A stretch of 64,000 bases of DNA from CBDATA01 sp965215615 (lineage in GTDB: Bacteria; Acidobacteriota; Vicinamibacteria; Marinacidobacterales; Marinacidobacteraceae), in contig OZ244068.1 in assembly GCA_965215615.1 (NCBI GenBank), forward strand, positions 2,232,001 through 2,296,000, given 5' to 3'. The translations under genes were made by a program, and so were the position numbers. This document shows positions 16,757 to 24,291 of the stretch, one piece after another (the first letter of the stretch is position 1; every line of letters begins with the position of its first letter). Below the pieces are notes generated by a model. The model did no database searches. It had not been told where the DNA came from and saw only the letters and a list, made by a program, of their open reading frames with translations.

Positions 16757-17999
16757 CCGGGCCGTGCGGGAGCACCGCGAGACGGGCTTTCGGGCCGGCT
16801 TCCCGGAGCGCTTCCCGGCAGGCTTCTTCGAGATCGCTCACCGGTTCGAGGTGCGCGGCGCGCGTCGTCCCGTCGGGCAGCGACGAACGAAGCCCCACCC
16901 TCGCCTTTTCGAGGATCCGGCAGTGCATCTGCACCTGCCAGTCGTCGGGGCGACGGTGAGGAGCGCTCCGTAGCGCTTCCCGCACCTCCCCGAGCGATCC
17001 TCCGGCGAAAAGCGCCCGCGCAAAGGCTCCGTCGCCCGGGAGTCCGGCGCGGCACTCGGCGGCACAGAGGATCACGCCTCCCGGTTTCACGATGAGCGAG
17101 GCCGCCGTCATCCCCTTGATCGTCTGGTAGAGGTTCTGGTCGAGGGGATACCCGGAGTTCGTGGTCACCACCACATCGAACGGCTCTTTGACCGGGCGCA
17201 TCGCTTCGGTGCGGGAGCGAAGACAGGCCAAACGGTGCTCTTCTGTGAGGTCGCCGCCGAACGCGCCGGTGATCCGCTTTTCGCCGTCGAGCAGGACATC
17301 GAAGGCGAAATCCACCCGGTTCGCCGCCGCGATCGCCCGCACCGCGTCGTGGACCGGGTTCCCCTCGGTGATTCCGAAGGTCGCGTCCCGGTGGCCGATC
17401 CGGGCATCGTCGTGGAGGTGGAGGATGGTCTCGAGGCTCGCGAGCCCCGGCGCGACCATCTTGGGGCCACCCGAGAAGCCGGCGAAGAAATGAGGCTCGA
17501 CGAAGCCGGTGGTGATCCGGTGGTCGGCTTCGAGGAAGCGCCGGTTCAGACGGACCGGAACGCCGGTTCCCCCGTCCGGCGCGACGAGGAGCGAGGAAGC
17601 GTCCTCCGAGTCGTGGCCGAGCACCTCCGAGGCCGCGAAGATCTCGCTCCCGACGAGGCGTTCGCGCTCTTCAGGCGACGGATCCCGGTGGGTTCCGGTG
17701 GCGATCAGGATCCTGACCCGCTCGGGAGGAGTCGGCAGCGCCTCGAGGAGCGCCCGCAGCATCGCTTCCCGCGGCTGGGGCCTCGTGCCGTCGCAGACCG
17801 CGACCGCGACCGAAGCCCCAGGGCGGATCCGGTCGGCGAGCGGCGGCCCCGCCGAAGGGCGGACGAGAACCTCCCGGAGCGCCCGTTCGGCCGAGGGAAC
17901 CGGCTCGGGAAAGCGCGGCCGGATCACCTCGATGTCGGCGGCTTCTTTCGGCGGCCGGAACCAGAGGCCGGTCTCGCCGTAGTCGAGTCGGACCTGCAT
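16734..17999 (-). CDS. larA: Lactate racemase LarA family protein
   Basis: 421 residues of the nickel-pincer racemase family (DUF2088). Landmarks are VAVCDGTRPQPR, ILIATGTHRDPS (His), the HFFAGFSGGPKMVAPGLASL block with the cofactor-linked Lys region, the following ILHLHDD, and TTNSGYPLDQNLYQTIKGM. LarA enzymes need a nickel pincer nucleotide made by LarB, LarC and LarE; none of these is in the window. Many LarA homologues act on other 2-hydroxyacids. ATG 17999 is chosen over a GTG 24 bp upstream because it begins MQVRLDYGE. Divergent from the FAH-family gene. Confidence 0.85.
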   Translation of the reverse strand: MQVRLDYGETGLWFRPPKEAADIEVIRPRFPEPVPSAERALREVLVRPSAGPPLADRIRPGASVAVAVCDGTRPQPREAMLRALLEALPTPPERVRILIATGTHRDPSPEERERLVGSEIFAASEVLGHDSEDASSLLVAPDGGTGVPVRLNRRFLEADHRITTGFVEPHFFAGFSGGPKMVAPGLASLETILHLHDDARIGHRDATFGITEGNPVHDAVRAIAAANRVDFAFDVLLDGEKRITGAFGGDLTEEHRLACLRSRTEAMRPVKEPFDVVVTTNSGYPLDQNLYQTIKGMTAASLIVKPGGVILCAAECRAGLPGDGAFARALFAGGSLGEVREALRSAPHRRPDDWQVQMHCRILEKARVGLRSSLPDGTTRAAHLEPVSDLEEACREALREAGPKARLAVLPHGPVTIPYLV

Positions 18000-18021
18000 C
18001 GTGGGTATTCTCTCGCCGCCC

Positions 18022-18834
18022 ATGCGCCTTTACCGCTACCGCGACCGGGGAAAGGCAGTTTCGGCGGCGCTCGTCGGAGAACGGCTGGCCCCGCTGGGCC
18101 GGCTCTTTCCCGGGTTTTCCGACCTCGACGACCTGGTCCAGCGCGGCGGACTCGACCGGCCGCCGGTGGAGGAGATTCGCCCGGATGGCCCCCGGGTGGG
18201 CGAAGTGGAGCTTTTGAGCCCGCTCGCACGGCCCCCGAAGATCTGGTGCGTCGGTCTCAACTACCGCGCCCACGCCCGCGATCTCGATGCCCCGAACCCG
18301 ACCGCGCCGGTGGGGTTCATGCGCCCGGCGGGGAGCATCATCGGCCCGGGAGACGCGGTGCGCCTGCCCCGCGATTCCGGGCGGGTCACCGGCGAAGGGG
18401 AGCTGGTGCTCGTGCTGGGCCGGACCGGCCGGGATTTCGGGCCGGCCGAGGCGCGGGCAGCGGTCGCCGCCTGGACACTCGCCGTGGACATGACCGCCGA
18501 GGACATCCTCCGCGAAAACCCGCGTTTTCTGACCCGCGCCAAGAGTTACGACACCTTCCTCAGTCTCGGCCCCTGTCTCGTGACCGGCGGCGGCCTGCCG
18601 CCCGAAGATCTCCGGATCTCGACGGTGAAGAACGGCGAGCCGGGTCGCTCTGCTCCCGTCCGGAAGATGAGCTTTCCACCGGAATACCTGCTCCGGTTCT
18701 TCTCGCGGGACATGACCTGGCGCGCCGGGGACATCCTGCTCACCGGGACTCCGGGCGCTGTTCCCATCGAAGCAGGAGACGTGATCGGCGCGGAAGCTCC
18801 GGGAATCGGCCGTCTCGAGAACCCCGTCCGATAG
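18022..18834 (+). CDS. Fumarylacetoacetate hydrolase family protein
   Basis: 270 residues. The FAH fold signature starts at PPKIWCVGLNYRAHARDL. The metal ligands are visible as Glu-x-Glu in TGEGELVLVLG and Asp in WTLAVDMTAED, followed by AKSYDTFLSLGP and the closing DILLTGTPGAVP. The family covers acylpyruvate hydrolases, oxaloacetate decarboxylases and aromatic meta-cleavage enzymes; the exact reaction is unknown. ATG 18022 is preferred to a GTG at 18001. The stop codon TAG shares its G with the GTG of the MFS gene. Confidence 0.85.
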   Translation: MRLYRYRDRGKAVSAALVGERLAPLGRLFPGFSDLDDLVQRGGLDRPPVEEIRPDGPRVGEVELLSPLARPPKIWCVGLNYRAHARDLDAPNPTAPVGFMRPAGSIIGPGDAVRLPRDSGRVTGEGELVLVLGRTGRDFGPAEARAAVAAWTLAVDMTAEDILRENPRFLTRAKSYDTFLSLGPCLVTGGGLPPEDLRISTVKNGEPGRSAPVRKMSFPPEYLLRFFSRDMTWRAGDILLTGTPGAVPIEAGDVIGAEAPGIGRLENPVR

Positions 18835-20033
18835 TGGAGTCGCCCCGTCTCCGATCCGGCGAGTTCGTGCCGCTGGCGGCGCTTTTGATGTCGCTCACCG
18901 CGCTCTCGATCGACACGATGCTGCCGGCGCTTCCGGCGATCGCCGGAGATCTCGGAGCCACCCGGCCGAACGCCGGACAGTTCGTGATCACGGCGCTCTT
19001 CCTCGGGTTCGGGATCGGCCAGCTCGTCGTCGGCCCGCTCTCCGACCGGTTGGGGCGGCGGCCGACCATGCACGCCGGACTCCTCCTGTTCATGGCGGGG
19101 TGCCTCGTGAGCGTCTTCGCCCCGAGCTTCGAAGCCATGATCGCCGGCCGGGTGGTCCAGGGCATCGGTGTTGCGGCTCCCCGGGTGGTGACCATCGCGA
19201 TGGTCCGCGACCAGTACGAAGGCCGCGAGATGGCGCGCCTGATGTCGTTCGTGATGGCGGTCTTCATTCTGGTTCCCACGGTCGCGCCCGCCCTCGGCCA
19301 GGGCATCCTGTGGCTCGGAGGATGGCGCGGCATCTTCCTGACCTTCATCGTGATGGCGCTCTTCGCCCTCGTCTGGTTCGGGAGGCGCCAGCCCGAGACG
19401 CTTCCTCCCGAAAGGCGGCGGCCCTTCTCGGTCCGGGGCGTGGGGCGTGGCTTCTTCGAGGTGCTCCGCATCCGGCGAGCCCTCGGCTACACGCTCGCCA
19501 CCGGGTTCGTCTTCACCCCGTTCATCGCCTATCTGAGTTCCGCCCAGCAGCTTTTCCAGGAGGGGTACCGGACCGGCACGCTCTTCCCGCTCTGGTTCGG
19601 CTTGCTCGCCCTCGCGCTCGGAGTCGCTTCGCTCCTGAACGGCCGGCTGGTGATGCGACACGGGATGCACCGCATCACCCGCCTCGCCACCCTCGCCATC
19701 ACCCTGGCCTCGATCGCGGCCCTCGTCCCCACCCACGCTCATGACGGACTGCCTCCCTTCGGGCTCTTCATGGCCTACCTGCTCGCGGTGTTCTTCGGCA
19801 TCGGCCTCGTCTTCGGCAACCTGAACGCGCTCGCGATGGCCCCTCTCGGCCACCTCGCCGGAGTGGGGGCCGCGGTGGTCGGCTCGCTCTCGGTGCTCAT
19901 CTCGGTCCCGCTCGGCGCGCTCATCGGCCAGAGCTTCGACGGAACCATGTACGCCCAGACCGGCGCGTTCGCGGTCTTCGGGGCCGCGACCTTCCTCGCC
20001 CTCGGCTGGGCGGAGGGCGACGGATCCGGATAG
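18834..20033 (+). CDS. MFS drug-resistance transporter, Bcr/CflA-like
   Basis: 399 residues with twelve hydrophobic segments. The motif SIDTMLPALPAIAGDL in helix 1 and GPLSDRLGRRPTMHAGL between helices 2 and 3 are characteristic of Bcr/CflA multidrug exporters. It is coupled to the FAH-family gene by a 1-bp overlap (TAGTG), so the two probably form an operon. Substrate unknown. Its 3' end is 3 bp from a decayed vapC on the other strand. Confidence 0.88.
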   Translation: MESPRLRSGEFVPLAALLMSLTALSIDTMLPALPAIAGDLGATRPNAGQFVITALFLGFGIGQLVVGPLSDRLGRRPTMHAGLLLFMAGCLVSVFAPSFEAMIAGRVVQGIGVAAPRVVTIAMVRDQYEGREMARLMSFVMAVFILVPTVAPALGQGILWLGGWRGIFLTFIVMALFALVWFGRRQPETLPPERRRPFSVRGVGRGFFEVLRIRRALGYTLATGFVFTPFIAYLSSAQQLFQEGYRTGTLFPLWFGLLALALGVASLLNGRLVMRHGMHRITRLATLAITLASIAALVPTHAHDGLPPFGLFMAYLLAVFFGIGLVFGNLNALAMAPLGHLAGVGAAVVGSLSVLISVPLGALIGQSFDGTMYAQTGAFAVFGAATFLALGWAEGDGSG

Positions 20034-20036
20034 CCG

Positions 20037-20678
20037 CTACCCGCCACCTCGCTGCCGGACGAAGGTGACTTCCAGCCAGATTCCACGCAAGTGGTCGAAA
20101 TCCCGATCGGTCGTCACCAGCAAGGCACCGCTCGCGTGGGCGGTCGCAGCAACCCAAAGATCGTTCTGGCTCATGGAGACCGCCGGCATGAGACGGAGAG
20201 TCCACTCTCTTCCCATGGGGCTAGCAGGCTGTGGAAAAACTAACGCGGCATTCGACGAGCGATGCATCCCGTCTGAACGCTCGCCTGGAGGCTCGCTCTT
20301 CGTTGCGATTCGCTCGAAATAGCGCTGCTATTGCTCACTCACGCGCCTTGTCAGCCGGGCGCCTCACCCGTCTCGGTGCTCACGCCAGTTTATCCACAGC
20401 CTGCTAGGCATCGATCAACGCGTAAGCCGAGAGAATCGGAGGGCGGTTGATGCCAAGCGTCGGCAAATGGTCGAGAACGGATTCCATCTGCTTCCGCTTC
20501 CCGGCTCCCCACCCGAATTTTCGGCCAAGGCAAGAAGTTCGCCCCGGCAGATGGCCGAGGTGAATGCGAGTGTGTTCGACCCGCTCAGATGATCCAGGCA
20601 AGCATCAGCCTTCAGAGCCCAGGTTGCCTTTCGCGTCAGGCCAAGCAGCAGTCCCGTATCCAGCAGGACACGCTTCAT
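20037..20678 (-). pseudogene. vapC broken by a frameshift and a MITE insertion
   Basis: Reading leftward from ATG 20678: an intact PIN start (MKRVLLDTGLLLGLTRKATW), then TSAICRGELLALAE. Near 20530 a one-base deletion in an A run moves the frame to KFGWGAGKRKQMESVLDHLP and SAYALIDA. The MITE (20225-20403) follows, then the C-terminal PIN block MSQNDLWVAATAHA and TTDRDFDHL to the stop at 20037. All catalytic blocks survive but in three disconnected pieces, so the gene is dead. It is oriented like a typical antitoxin-toxin pair with the remnant at 20688-20759. Confidence 0.8.
20225..20403 (-). mobile_element. MITE-like element, copy B (complete)
   Basis: 179 bp with terminal inverted repeats CAGGCTGTGGAAAAACT (left) and its complement with one change (right, AGTTTATCCACAGCCTG). 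It is flanked on both sides by CTAG (20221-20224 and 20404-20407), a perfect 4-bp target duplication. CTAG, and the TTAA and CTAA next to the other copies, all fit YTAR, the target of IS5-subgroup elements, so an IS5-like transposase acting in trans is a reasonable guess. No gene inside. It lies within a vapC pseudogene. Confidence 0.8.
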
Positions 20679-20687
20679 CTCTGACGC

Positions 20688-20759
20688 TCAGTCGAGCTGC
20701 GCCAACAACTCTTCCACGGGCTCATCTCCGGGCCAGGTTCCCATAAGATCACGGGGTCT
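20688..20759 (-). pseudogene. C-terminal remnant of an antitoxin upstream of the broken vapC
   Basis: A frame reading RPRDLMGTWPGDEPVEELLA and ending at TGA 20688-20690 has the look of a VapB-family C-terminus (Gly-x-Trp-Pro-Gly-Asp-Glu-Pro then a Leu-rich helix). It ends 9 bp before the vapC ATG, the normal antitoxin-toxin spacing. The DNA-binding N-terminus is gone; upstream the frame degenerates towards the ATPase fragment at 20867. Confidence 0.5.
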
Positions 20760-20866
20760 CGCGCGAGTGTGCGATGGGGAGCGTCTCGGAAACAGGGTTC
20801 CAGGGCGAACAGATTCCAGGGATACCGGATTCGAGAACACCTGATCCCCGGCCTCCGAAGTCGTGA

Positions 20867-21121
20867 CACGGAAAGGAAGCCCGCTTCCACTTCTATCGGG
20901 ACCGGGACCAGCGGGAAGTGGATCTGCTGATCGAGCAGGCCGGCCGCCTCCATCCGGTCGAGTTCAAGAAGACGGCGAGACCCGGCCGGAGCGCCGTCGC
21001 CGGATTCCGTGCGCTTCCGCGACTCGGGGTCGAAATCGGGGAAGGGGCGGTGGTGTGTCTTCGGGAGACGGACGCGCTGCTTTCAGAGGATGTCACCGCG
21101 ATCCCGGCCGGCTGGCTGTGA
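20867..21121 (+). pseudogene. C-terminal fragment of a DUF4143 ATPase
   Basis: About 84 residues: FHFYRDRDQREVDLLIEQAG, HPVEFKKTA and a tail IGEGAVVCL...AIPAGWL. This matches the C-terminal nuclease-like DUF4143 domain of archaeal-type AAA ATPases (E/D-x-D-L and E-x-K motifs). An in-frame TGA lies just upstream at 20864-20866 and there is no ATPase domain, so it is a remnant. It runs opposite to the intact DUF4143 ATPase at 21143-22336 and is not identical to that protein's C-terminus, so it came from a different copy. Confidence 0.65.
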
Positions 21122-21142
21122 CGGCGGCGGGCAGGAACCCGA

Positions 21143-22336
21143 TCAGCCGTCTTCCCCGGTGAAACGCGTCAGGAGTTCGGGGAAGTCGGCGAGCGGCATC
21201 ACTTCCGCGTCCCGCCGCTCCTGCCGGGCCGTTCCCCCGTGGACGACCGCCCGCGCCGTGACATCGGGCACAGCGTCCGCGACCCGATTCAGTGCGGAGA
21301 ACCAGTCCGAAGCGACGGTCGCGCCCGACTTGGCCTCGACCGCCAGCAGGCGACCCCCCGACCGGACGAGCAGGTCGCACTCCAGTCCGTGACGATCGCG
21401 GAAGAAAGACACCAGCGGACGGCGGCCGCGGTTCCAGGCGTGCTTGAGCGCCTCGACCACGACCGCGTTCTCGAACAGGGCACCCCGCAGCGGATGGGAA
21501 CGCAACTGTCGGGCGTTCTCCAGCTCCAGCAGCCAGGTCGCGAGGCCCACATCGTGAAAATACAGCTTCGGAGATCGAACGAGCCGCTTCCGGATATTCG
21601 CGTGGAAGGGTTCGAGCCGGAACACCACGTAGCTCGCTTCGAGGAGCGACAGCCAGCCCCGAGCCGTCGAGTGGCTCACGCCGGCATCCGCACCGAGGGC
21701 GGTGTAATCGAGCAACTGCCCGACCCTCCCGGCGCAGAGCCGGACGAATCGGCGAAACGCCGAGAGGTTGCGGATTTCGCCGATTCGTCGAATATCCCGC
21801 TCCAGATAGGTCTCGACGTAGTCGCCGAGCGCGGTCGCCGGATCCAGATTCCGGTCGTGGATTCTCGGGAAGAACCCGGTGAAGAGCATCTCGTCGAGCC
21901 CCGGATTTCGGCCGTCCTGGCGCAATTCCTCGACGGAGAGCGGGAGCAGGCGAAGCAACGCGGTGCGCCCGGCGAGCGACTGATCCATCCTGTCGAAGAG
22001 CAGGAAGTCACCACTCCCGATGAGGACGAAAAGCCCGTTCGCACCACGCTCGTCGGCGAGAACCTGGAGCCAGGACAACAGCTCGGGAACCCGCTGGATC
22101 TCGTCGAGAATCGCGCCCTCGGGATAACCGGCGAGGAAGCGCTCCGGATCCTCCTCGGCGAAGCGGCGCTCCCGCGGGGATTCGAGGTTCACATAAGCGA
22201 GATCGGGGAAAGTGGCCCGGCAGAGCGTGGTCTTCCCCGATTGTCGCGGCCCGGTCACCGTGACGAAGGGGTACTGGCCGAAGAGCGCCCAGAGGTGCGG
22301 CGTAATCGTTCTCGAGATCATGATTTTGGCCAACAT
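21143..22336 (-). CDS. AAA-family ATPase with DUF4143 domain
   Basis: 397 residues. Walker A is TVTGPRQSGKTTL, Walker B AILDEIQRVPELL, and sensor-like GLFVLIGSGDFLLF follows. The second half is the DUF4143 domain (YVETYLERDIRRIGEIRNL; SFFRDRHGLECDLLVRSGG; LAVEAKSG), which carries nuclease-fold motifs E/D-L and E-x-K. The function of this large family is not established; its members are typical of accessory DNA. ATG 22336 is used; ATG 22321 is also possible. An A/T-rich stretch TAATAT just upstream may be a -10. It lies 31 bp after the RES toxin gene, on the same strand. Confidence 0.82.
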   Translation of the reverse strand: MLAKIMISRTITPHLWALFGQYPFVTVTGPRQSGKTTLCRATFPDLAYVNLESPRERRFAEEDPERFLAGYPEGAILDEIQRVPELLSWLQVLADERGANGLFVLIGSGDFLLFDRMDQSLAGRTALLRLLPLSVEELRQDGRNPGLDEMLFTGFFPRIHDRNLDPATALGDYVETYLERDIRRIGEIRNLSAFRRFVRLCAGRVGQLLDYTALGADAGVSHSTARGWLSLLEASYVVFRLEPFHANIRKRLVRSPKLYFHDVGLATWLLELENARQLRSHPLRGALFENAVVVEALKHAWNRGRRPLVSFFRDRHGLECDLLVRSGGRLLAVEAKSGATVASDWFSALNRVADAVPDVTARAVVHGGTARQERRDAEVMPLADFPELLTRFTGEDG

Positions 22337-22367
22337 GAAAATATTATCTTCAAATTGGCAAACCCCG

Positions 22368-22910
22368 CTATCCGGTGGCCGGGGCCTCGTCGAAATGGCG
22401 CACCCGGTCGAGCAGATCCGGGCTCGGTCCGCCACGATCCACGGCTCGCCAACCCACGAGATCGGGCCGCGCTCCGAAGAGGACGATCGTATGACCGTCC
22501 CGCGCAGAGCCCGGACGCTCTCCTCCCTCGACCCGGACTCCTCGGGCTCCGCCGGAGACGAGCGCTGCCGACGGGGCGCGAAGACCCGGCGCCGCCGCCT
22601 CGCGCAACCGGGCGGCCTGACGCTGGCACGCTGACCAGCTTTCTCGTCCCCCGGTCAGAGTCTCACCGGCAAGTTCGGGATCGGCGTAGGGGAAATCGGG
22701 GATCTCGACTGCCCAGAGCGAACGGCGGATATCCGCGAGATCCTCGGGATCCGTGATTTCCTCATGCCTGAGAAACTCCGCCCAGGCACCGTCCGGCGTA
22801 TCGGAAAAGCAGTTCACGAGCTCCCCCGCCCGGCTCCACCGCGCCGCCTCTGGTGCCGCCGCCTCGCGCAGGAACGGGAAGCGGGGATCTGCGTGCCGGA
22901 AAACGATCAT
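22368..22910 (-). CDS. RES-domain toxin
   Basis: 180 residues from ATG 22910, which overlaps the antitoxin stop by 4 bp (ATGA). The RES fold signature is visible: VFRHADPRFPFL with its Arg, SDTPDGAWAEFLRHEEI with the conserved Glu, then RRSLWAVEIP. RES toxins studied elsewhere (MbcT, ParT, Res) degrade NAD+ or modify a target using it. The C-terminal half is rich in Arg and Gly. Antitoxin-first order is normal for this family. Confidence 0.82.
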   Translation of the reverse strand: MIVFRHADPRFPFLREAAAPEAARWSRAGELVNCFSDTPDGAWAEFLRHEEITDPEDLADIRRSLWAVEIPDFPYADPELAGETLTGGRESWSACQRQAARLREAAAPGLRAPSAALVSGGARGVRVEGGERPGSARDGHTIVLFGARPDLVGWRAVDRGGPSPDLLDRVRHFDEAPATG

Positions 22911-23515
22911 GTGACTGGAGAGAAACCGAGCGATGCGGCGAGCTTCCTCACCTGTGACGCTCTTTCCTGCTCCGGCGACCACTCGCCATCCAGAGCCTCC
23001 GCGGGAGAACTCCCGCCGAGAGCGCTCCGCTTCCGATCGAACCAGCGACGGATTCCGATGTCGTTGTATCCCCCGGCGAGATCACCCGTCACCAGGGCGA
23101 GAAAATGGAGGCGGGCCGCGATGATGTCCGGAGTCTGCCTTGCTCCGCTCGCATAGCGACGGACGCTCGTGGCCGAAATCCCCAGGAGGCGGGCAAGGAG
23201 ATCGAGACCCAGCGTGCCGGATAAAGCCGGCCATTCCGCGGCAGGAGTGGGCGACCCGTCGAGCGCCTTCAGGGTTGCCCGAAGCCAGTCGGCGACTGCT
23301 ACCGGATCGAGAAGGGGAGGCCGGCGGGCGAATCGGGCGATCCCCGCGTCAGCCATGCGCTCACTCACCGCTTCCATCGTCCGGGCATCCAGACGCTCCA
23401 CCTGCTCGGGACAAAGGCCCATGGCTTCCGCCCGGACGAGGGTGGCGGCAGCCAGCGGGGCGACGAGGGGATCGTTGTACGGACGCTCTATGGATCGAAT
23501 TCGGATCATATTCAT
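22907..23515 (-). CDS. Xre/MbcA/ParS-type antitoxin of the RES toxin
   Basis: 202 residues. The middle contains a helix-turn-helix-like stretch (LLARLLGISATSVRRYASGA). The C-terminus is the toxin-binding region of the Xre/MbcA/ParS family (GDLAGGYNDIGIRRWFDRKR then LGGSSPAEAL). It would bind the RES toxin and repress the operon. The start is uncertain: ATG 23515 is used, with ATG 23509 and GTG 23548 as alternatives. It faces a divergent gene with a short A/T-richer gap between them, probably the shared control region. Confidence 0.8.
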   Translation of the reverse strand: MNMIRIRSIERPYNDPLVAPLAAATLVRAEAMGLCPEQVERLDARTMEAVSERMADAGIARFARRPPLLDPVAVADWLRATLKALDGSPTPAAEWPALSGTLGLDLLARLLGISATSVRRYASGARQTPDIIAARLHFLALVTGDLAGGYNDIGIRRWFDRKRSALGGSSPAEALDGEWSPEQERASQVRKLAASLGFSPVT

Positions 23516-23592
23516 GATCCATAGTGTATCCAAATGATTTCCGTCCACCCGGCTGGGAACGCGACCGGGGCCAGATCCCAGGAGATGACAAC

Positions 23593-24291
23593 GTGCTCGA
23601 CTTGAACCACCTGCTCACGGAACTCGCCAGGAGCCGACCCGTGTTCCACTCGGAAGCCGATTTCCAGTTCGCGCTCGCCTGGCGTATCCGCGAGGAAACC
23701 GGACAGGAGGTGCGCCTGGAGTATCCGGTTCCCGAGGAGAGGATGTATCTCGACATCTGGCTTCCGGCAACACGCACCGCGATCGAATTGAAGTACTGGA
23801 AGCGCGAGCTGGACGTGAAGGTGGGCGGAGAACGATTCGCGCTGAAGAACCAGGCCGCCCAGGATCTCGGGCGCTACGACTTCCTGAAGGACATCCGGAG
23901 AGTCGAAAAGATGGGGCGCGGGTTCGCCGTGGCGCTGACCAACGACCCGACCTACTGGAATCGCTCCCCGAAAAAGAAGCCCGTGGACGCGGCCTTCCGC
24001 CTCCACGAGGATCGCCGTCTTCCGGCTTCGGAACCCCTCGCGTGGTCTCCGAAGGCTGGCAAGGGCACCAGGAAAGGACGCGAGGAGCCGATTTGTCTGC
24101 GTGGTTCCTACCGGCTCGCATGGCGCGACTACGGATCCCCGCTACCGGAGGCAGGCAAATTCGCGCTGTTTCGCTACCTTGTGGTGGAAGTCGGCAGGAA
24201 TCCGATCAGCCGCTCTCTACCGGCTACGATTCAGGGCTTCCTTCAGGGCTTTCTTCAGGGCTTTCTTCAGGGGGTTGATTCGGGACGATGA
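23593..24291 (+). CDS. PD-(D/E)XK-like putative nuclease
   Basis: 232 residues from GTG 23593, preceded by CAGGAG at 8 nt spacing; an earlier GTG at 23524 lacks one. The restriction-endonuclease-like core is visible: VFHSEADFQFALAW, then LDIWLPATRTAIELKYWKRE, giving D...(E)xK with the Lys of ELKYW. Later blocks are NQAAQDLGRYDFLKDIRRVE and VALTNDPTYW. I know this as a common uncharacterised family, not a named enzyme. The C-terminus is extended by tandem FLQG repeats. The stop overlaps the ATPase start by 4 bp (ATGA). Confidence 0.65.
   Translation: MLDLNHLLTELARSRPVFHSEADFQFALAWRIREETGQEVRLEYPVPEERMYLDIWLPATRTAIELKYWKRELDVKVGGERFALKNQAAQDLGRYDFLKDIRRVEKMGRGFAVALTNDPTYWNRSPKKKPVDAAFRLHEDRRLPASEPLAWSPKAGKGTRKGREEPICLRGSYRLAWRDYGSPLPEAGKFALFRYLVVEVGRNPISRSLPATIQGFLQGFLQGFLQGVDSGR
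24232..24271 (+). repeat. Tandem 12-bp repeat in the nuclease-like gene 3' end
   Basis: Three copies of CAGGGCTTTCTT (the first with one change) followed by a partial fourth, encoding FLQG repeats. A whole-unit change keeps frame. The repeat lies in a C-terminal tail that looks added to the family's usual end at YLVVEV. Confidence 0.8.

Noticed and set aside
17235..18833. Long plus-strand frame through larA into the FAH and MFS genes
   Set aside because: It is a high-G+C shadow of larA and the FAH gene in other frames; only its last 399 codons (from GTG 18834) are a real protein.
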